Positions 58,503 to 64,000 of a stretch of 64,000 bases of DNA are shown here, piece by piece. Below the pieces are notes generated by a model that worked only from the letters and a program-made list of their open reading frames with translations, searched no databases and was not told the DNA's origin. The position numbers were made by a program, and so were the translations under genes. The stretch's first letter is position 1; each line of letters begins with the position of its first letter. Origin of the DNA: Cyclaneusma minus (lineage: Eukaryota > Ascomycota > Leotiomycetes > Marthamycetales > Marthamycetaceae); the NCBI GenBank assembly GCA_037179335.1, contig JAKZHN010000050.1:1-64000 (forward strand), in the 5' to 3' direction.

Positions 58503-60524
58503 GATATGTCCGCGAATGATTTCTTCTCTGAAAGGAAAGGATGGCAGCTGTGAGGAAGAGCCCTTTTTTATACTTCTCGTCTCCCACTCAGGCCAGCCAA
58601 TGACTCATTCACAGGAACAAAGTCAGGGGTGCAAACAACATGCGGTAGATTGCTGAGGTAATCTGAAGTCAAAGTATCGTGACTGAGCAGGTATATAAGC
58701 TTCCTCGAGACCTACCTACATTTGCTCTCCCAAGCCTGATATGACACTGCAAGATAAGTAATGGCCTGAGAAGGGAACGAAGCAGAAAATGCCGAGTCTT
58801 AAGACCAGAGATTCCGGGACTCTGTAGTCAACGGGAATGTCAACCACCTGGCAATTAATTCAACCTGAGTCGAAGTAAAAGGCCCTGAGAGAAATTCATA
58901 GTATTTCGAGCTTCCGACAGCAAAGAAATTCGTCGACAGCACACAATTCTCGCAGCAGCAACATACCTCAACCACGGCAAAGCTTTCTTGCGACAGAACT
59001 ATTCAAGCTCTTGTTCCATCCACTGACATTTCCATCTAAGCAAAGCCCTGCCCTAACGGACGTCTCTGATCTCAATTCTTGGTCATGACTTAGAGGCGCT
59101 CATGGCCCATCCTGTCCTACCACCGTACTTGGCAATACAAGCTGGATGTTTCTTTGGAAGAAAAAGAATTTCAGTGAAAGGAGGCTGCCTTTATACCCCC
59201 TGTCTGCAAGTTTGCCTCGCACCTGGATGATTCTCGGATATTTGAGGCTGACAATACGACACTGAGGACAAGATGACAAAGCAACACTAAGTTTTCTCTC
59301 TCACCTAGTTCGTGGTTCAGACAATCTATATAAGCTTCCTTGAATCCCAGCTCCGTTTCTTTTCTCATGCAATAATGCAGAAATTTGAAAGGTTGACGTT
59401 TCCAGAGAAAGCAACCAAGCTGACAGATACGACGTTTTCAAATCGCGAACCGCGACTTCTAGAACTTCCGGTCCAGCGGCTCAGATGTTAACTAGGTTTT
59501 CCAAATTCATTGTTCTTTTTGAATACCGCAGCATAAATACTGTTCGGCAGCAACATATCCGGTCGACAGCAACATATCTGCACGACAGCAGGCCGTGCTG
59601 CGGTCCTTGGGAATAGCAAAAACCCATAAAGTCGAAGCATCGCTCGTGTCAGAACAAGACCTTCAGCACTGAGAACTGAGATTTGGAGCATCAAGGCCGT
59701 TGAATGTCCTCCTTCCGAGTCCCATCACCATGCCATCGCTACCGCTTTTCACTTCTCTTGGAGAGGAAAAGTTTCAGTAGAAAAGTGGATGGCTTTATAC
59801 TTCGCGTCCATCAGTCATTCCTGCCTTCAAACCTATCCACCGGAGCACGTGACTGAGGGCAAGATACGCTGAAATGACGCAACGTCACCAATATTTCCCT
59901 TGACCTTCTCCTGGTTCGAGGTGACGCCGACGTATATAAGCTGCCTTTCAATGGGGTCAAGTTTCCTTTCCCTAGAGCTCCAAAACTACTACAAGACAAG
60001 GTAGGAAACGAATCCATCTGTTTGTTCGAGTTCTACACTTCGTAGACATGTTCCCCAAGGTCCCTCAGCGGGTCGACCATCCCGCATTTCCAACCGTGTT
60101 TCACCACCACAACAGCACCTGTACTCTTCAATAACAAGTTTTACTACTCAACAGCAGCTTTTCTCCCTCGACAGCCAGCGTGATCAAATTCATCCACTTG
60201 TTTATCAGAAGATTTGTCCCGAGAAAGCCAAGGGAAATGACATCATCAAGAACTTCATCGATGCTGGAAATTTCATAGCCACACTTCTTGACTTGTGCTT
60301 TGCGCGTTTCTTCCTCGAGAAGGAAAGCTACAATAAGGAAAAGGGTGGCTTTATACCTCAAGGCCCCTGGCTCCATCCGCCTCTGACTCATTCTCGATAG
60401 TCAGAGCTTCAGCCAATCTTACGTCGCTGAGGCAATCAAGATCCAGATGTGCTCACTATATAAGCTTCCCTTCCACCCACTCTAAGTTGTTTTCTCCAGG
60501 CTCTTTCACGAGGAATCTGAACAA

Positions 60525-60660
60525 TACACGTAGCCATAGAAACACCTAAATCTCGGACCCTAGAATCCAAGAATATCAGCATTCTGCGCAACAGTGACCA
60601 CACCAGATTTCGAAAAATATCTCCAATGTGTTATCGGACTTCCCTGCACCCAGCCCCATT
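60525..60660 (+). repeat. left copy of a direct duplication flanking the phospholipase segment
   Basis: Contains cacgtagccatagaaacacc, agcattctgcgcaacagtga and then ccacaccagatttcgaaaaa followed by tatctccaatgtgttatc. The same sequence, slightly diverged, occurs at 61,932-62,060, exactly 1,403 bp further on for the best-conserved block. It belongs to the array unit starting at 60,457. Confidence 0.85.
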
Positions 60661-60867
60661 TTTTCTCTTCAGACATTATGCCCACGTGTAATGGATGCGA
60701 TGCTGACTGGCAGAGACACTGGAATTAACACAAGTCAAGCTTTCCTTCCCACTGCTTCGTAGACCTTTAGCTTCGGTAACGTCAGACGTCTGCTGCTCTC
60801 AGATTTTTTGACTTGCTGATTGGTGTGTTCAATTGAATACAATCGAACAATTTCCACATCCTTCCGA

Positions 60868-61491
60868 TCAGATCTCGACATCCTGAAGCTCTCCACGGCT
60901 CTCGAGTTCGGCCTTCTCAACCACCAATTGAGCGGCCCGAGTCGCTTCCAAGAAATCCGCAGCCTTCTTCTTGTCTCCAATAAGGTGGACAGCTTCATAG
61001 TAGGCATCAGCAGCACCTTCGCAAATAAACCTGAAAAACTCGTGTGGGCATTTATTATACAAGTCTTGCTTGAAATTCTCGTCGATAGCTGCCTTGTTTT
61101 GCTGCTACGGGTTAGGTCTGATCAAGCGTTAATAAAGAGGTAAGGTACTCACGTCAGTGAAGCGGGATTGCTCCTTGAAATTCCGGTAACCAAAATCATG
61201 ACGATAGCAACAATCCTGGAAATCCCATCCCAACGGATGCTTAGGAGCTTTTTCTGGTCAGCATAGTTTACAAGACTACGACGGTAGCTGACCATCTGTG
61301 CAACCATCTGAACTCCAGTCTAGCTCAGCTGGTCCGGTCTTGGAGTTGCGATCGGTAATGAACTGGTCAATCGAAATGCCAAAGACGTAGTTATCGGTGG
61401 TTTGCTCGAGAGACGATTGCTGCTCCACTAGCTCTACGGGGCTAGAGAAACCTTGTGCCGCGAGGCTCATAATAATGAAGACGGACTTCAT
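60868..61491 (-). CDS. secreted phospholipase A2 (fungal/bacterial group XIV type)
   Basis: Small secreted Ca2+-dependent lipase family that releases the sn-2 fatty acid from phospholipids. Exons 61,491-61,293, 61,253-61,153 and 61,101-60,868 join to 177 residues. The first ATG (61,491) gives a signal peptide (MKSVFIIMSLAAQGFSS). The catalytic segment CCYRHDFGYRN, with its His-Asp pair, is preceded by LDWSSDGCTD and a GWDF stretch, and the C-terminal part contains CPHEFFRFICEG, as in this family. Intron 1 is only 39 nt (GTCAGC donor), but it is needed to bypass a stop and restore the conserved segment; intron 2 is 51 nt (GTGAGT). A TATA-like cttatttatatgatg (complement strand) lies about 70 bp upstream. 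The gene interrupts a unit of the surrounding array. Confidence 0.9.
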
Positions 61492-61644
61492 ATTGTCGAT
61501 AATAAGCAAAGCCGCAGTGTAGTTCGAGACGGAACATCAGGTTCGTGTTGATTGCTACTTATTTATATGATGTTGATAACCTAGCTATTCTTGTTGAGCC
61601 TCTTCACTCAACTCAACTATGGGCGAGGGTATCGTTCATTTTGC

Positions 61645-61925
61645 TGAACTAGGTCACATAGTGGTGATTCCTGATGTATTGAGGTAATGGTTCAAGTGTG
61701 GGCTCACCACCACACTTGAACCATTCCGTAGCGCTAGCGCTAGCTTCGCTAGCTACTGTGGTGCCTGATTGCTAGATTGCACAGGCATGGTGGGGTCTCG
61801 AAACTTGATTGGTGGTCCTACTAGTAGCGGAGCTAGCGCAGTGGAATGGTTCAAGTGTGGTCTTACCATTATATTTGAACCATTATTTTAATACACCAAG
61901 AATCACCACCATATGACCTAGTTCA
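61645..61925. mobile_element. foldback element / MITE with about 100-bp inverted arms
   Basis: The left arm TGAACTAGGTCACATAGTGG and the right arm (inward) TGAACTAGGTCATATGGTGG begin long imperfect inverted repeats that also share GTGGTGATTC, TAATGGTTCAA and CACACTTGAACCATTCC, ending in gcgctagc-rich centres. Each arm contains its own smaller hairpin (aatggttcaagtgtgg with ccacacttgaaccatt). No coding capacity, no convincing target duplication seen. It starts about 150 bp upstream of the phospholipase start codon. Confidence 0.85.
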
Positions 61926-61931
61926 ACGTTG

Positions 61932-62060
61932 TAAACAATACACCAGACGTAGCCACAGAAACACCCCAAGGATTTCAGCCTTCTGCGCATTGAACAGTGA
62001 CCACACCAGATTTCGAAAAATATCTCCAATGTGTCATCAGATATCCCTGCCACACATGCA
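61932..62060 (+). repeat. right copy of the direct duplication flanking the phospholipase segment
   Basis: Matches 60,525-60,660 (acgtagccacagaaacaccc; ccacaccagatttcgaaaaa; tatctccaatgtgtcatc). Downstream of it the array unit continues normally with the CGACAGCAGC motif cluster at about 62,100. Removing one copy plus the intervening 1.4 kb would give a unit of 578 bp, the usual length. Confidence 0.85.
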
Positions 62061-64000
62061 GCCACGACATCAACATCGCACTCAACAACAAGAAAATTTC
62101 TCGACAGCAGCGTCATTCCCCGAAAGCAGCTGCTAAGTCCCCCGTCAAGACCCAGACATTTTCACGTCGAAAAAATCGATCTAAAACTATTCGCTAACGA
62201 TTAATAACATGTATCTCAACCTCTAAACCGGTAGTATTTGGACGTCTACATCCTGTCACCATCGGTTCCTTGATCCAGAACTTCTTTCTTGAAGAGAAAG
62301 AGCGTTGACAGAGATAAGTATAGCTGGCTTATAGCCCAGCACCCTGCCTTAGTTTGCGCCTGCGCCGCCCGCAAGAGACCGAGCTTGAGATCACGTTAGC
62401 TAAAGTGTCCGATGTCGGAGTGTTGTCACTGCGTCGGTATATAAGCTTCCTTGAGCTCAGCTGCATCTGCTTTCCGAAGACCTTTCGAACGACGTCGAAA
62501 TCTTTGATGGTACAACCAGCGAGAGCAACCCAAACAAAATTGAGTAAATATCAGGTCTCCGAGGCCTGAACTTCCTGATCTTTCACGATTGCGATGCTTC
62601 ATGTTGTCCTCACCAATCATGCAGCAATTCCAAGCTTTCGACAGCAAGAACACCCAACGACGGCCGTCCACCTTTCCCGACATCATCAACCAATCCTAAT
62701 TATGCATCACGACGTGTATCTCAGCAAAACCACCAAAATGTCATCTTCTCGCTGCCATCTCTTCAAATGTCAATCGCAAAGCAGGTAGATCTGGCCTTTT
62801 CTCCATCCAACGCTACCATCAGATCTCTTTCTCTGGGAAGAGAAGCATCCGGAGTGAGAAGGAGCTGCTCTTTATACCTCGAGCCGTCCCGAATAAGTCA
62901 GAGATGGCACATCAGGTGACCATTGTCCGCAAGCTGATGTGTCTCGAGGTCAAACTCTCGCCTGTAGCTGGGTTTATAAAACTCCTGAAAGCCTCATCAA
63001 CATGTTTCTTTCTCAAGAAGCCCACCACCGATCATATGGCGGTACGAGTAGCTGGTCAAACGACCTGCATACAGCTAGTGCAAGCAACAGACCAAAACAC
63101 CCCAAATGTCACTTATGCACACACACCTGTGATTTTCGATCCTGCTTTCGATGTAAATGCGGGATGCGATGAGTGACTTGATGATTGGGATAAACAACCG
63201 CAACTTTAGCCGGCAGAGCGTTTGACGTGCAGCAATGACCCTCGACCATCGGCAGTGGCTAGTCTTTACGGCAGGAAACGGTCTTGTTGACAGTAGCAAA
63301 CCACCTCGAGAACAGCGACAGTCGATCATCATAACCGCAGCGAAGCAGCCCTTCTTCGTCAACAGCTCCCGGTGAGCACTTCGCAAAGAATTGCTAGCCC
63401 ACCCAGTGCTTGCGCTGCTTCGCCAATCTGAACACCGACCTGTCACGAGCTGGGTCCGGGACTCTAGCCAAGGTTAGGGTATAGACTATTGTCAGTAGGT
63501 GTCTATATGTTGCTATGAACATAGAGAAAAAGCTCTCTGACTATCGTGAGAACTACAAGTCTGGTGGTTGTGTGGCGCACGGACCACTCTAGGGCTCTTT
63601 CGGCTGGCTAGCCGTAGAAAGCTCTTCTGGTCCGGGGCCGTCACACGACCTGAGCCTTGGCAAGTACAATCGTCCCATGGGAGGAACATTCGTTGGGAAG
63701 AAAGAGACATGGTAGTGAGTGAGCTGCTTTTTGTAGCCCAATGCACAAGTTGTGAGCAAAACACTTTGGGCACCAGACATTGAGATTCCGCTGCCGTACC
63801 CAAACGTCGAAGCTTGTCACCCATTTCCTCCTATAGCTTCATACCCATCCGTTCGAACTTGGTTTCTCCAAGCACAGTACGAACCAAAACGGACTCAAAT
63901 GAAATAAGCCGGAGAAATCAATCAAACATCAACTCAGGTCCGAAAGATGTGAATTTCTTCGACGGCACACGTCGTAGGCCTTCTGCAGCTCTCCTGAATC

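Larger units (their letters stand above)
56771..63990. repeat. diverged tandem array of about 11 TATA-bearing units
   Basis: A TATATAAGCTTCCTTGA-like motif recurs on plus at 56,771, 57,122, 57,709, 58,064, 58,692, 59,327, 59,933, 60,457 and 62,438, with weaker versions at 62,973 and 63,832. About 35-45 bp later most have a TTTGTTTCTCCCAAGC-like block. About 100-145 bp before six of them is a minus-strand motif GGTATAAAGCCANC followed by CTTTTC...CTTCTCCAAGA (near 58,565, 59,186, 59,792, 60,350, 62,328, 62,871), so most spacers look like divergent promoters. The middle of each unit carries 2-5 copies of a YCGACRGCAA motif at about 19-23 nt spacing. Spacing is mostly 520-640 bp, with two shorter units and one 1,981-bp unit holding the phospholipase insertion. 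No consistent reading frame spans the units. Confidence 0.7.

Noticed and set aside
56771..63990. CRISPR-like interpretation of the regularly spaced short motifs
   Set aside because: The motifs are degenerate, spacing is not that of repeat-spacer arrays, and the DNA is clearly eukaryotic.

Overview
The window reads as nuclear DNA of a filamentous ascomycete (Pezizomycotina). The basis is: short GT-AG introns of about 40-150 nt, with one GC-AG intron; single-copy eukaryotic genes (TFIIS, casein kinase II alpha, RNase P p30); pyrimidine-rich leaders before start codons; and sharp alternation between normal-GC DNA and extremely AT-rich blocks carrying C-to-T / G-to-A decay of the RIP (repeat-induced point mutation) type. 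I cannot assign genus or order. I found no tRNA, rRNA, CRISPR array or telomere repeat.

Layout. (1) 1-9.69 kb: AT-rich block, no credible gene, two 9-bp tandem repeats. (2) 9.7-19.1 kb: normal-GC DNA with a small gene encoding a 74-residue protein with a duplicated SRxGYNN motif, TFIIS (minus), and a DUF1295/steroid-reductase-like membrane protein (minus). (3) 19.1-23.4 kb: two intact paralogues of an unrecognised small Cys-motif protein family with a conserved three-exon structure, plus relics of the family, separated by a hAT-type miniature element that itself contains a second nested hAT-type element. (4) 23.4-37.15 kb: second AT-rich block with decayed transposons (an LTR-like pair at 25.3/28.6 kb, a hAT miniature element at 33.0 kb) and RIP-damaged family copies at 31.5, 32.8 and 34.9 kb. 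It ends inside a small non-autonomous LTR element (35.91-37.28 kb) whose left LTR is heavily mutated and whose right LTR looks intact. (5) 37.2-46.9 kb: normal GC, but full of truncated or decayed genes: more family copies, a zinc-cluster-like fragment lacking its first Cys, and a disrupted SH3-domain gene. (6) 47.9-55.9 kb: gene-rich: a CYP52-like cytochrome P450 with a one-base frameshift, a secreted Ser/Ala/Thr-rich protein, RNase P subunit p30 (minus) and casein kinase II alpha (plus), the last two sharing a 486-bp divergent promoter. (7) 56.7-64.0 kb: a diverged tandem array of about eleven units, most spaced 520-640 bp. Each carries TATA-like motifs and a cluster of CGACAGCAA-like motifs at about 19-23 nt spacing. 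A secreted phospholipase A2 gene and a foldback element sit inside one unit, between duplicated unit sequence.

Main points of interest. First, the tandem array at 56.7-64 kb, which matches no feature class I know and has no consistent coding frame. Second, the unrecognised gene family at 19-41 kb, all on the plus strand, intact in two copies and decaying in about nine others. Third, the LTR pair, which directly records the mutational process: 21 differences over 131 bp, all C-to-T or G-to-A in one direction, and none at a cytosine preceded by G.
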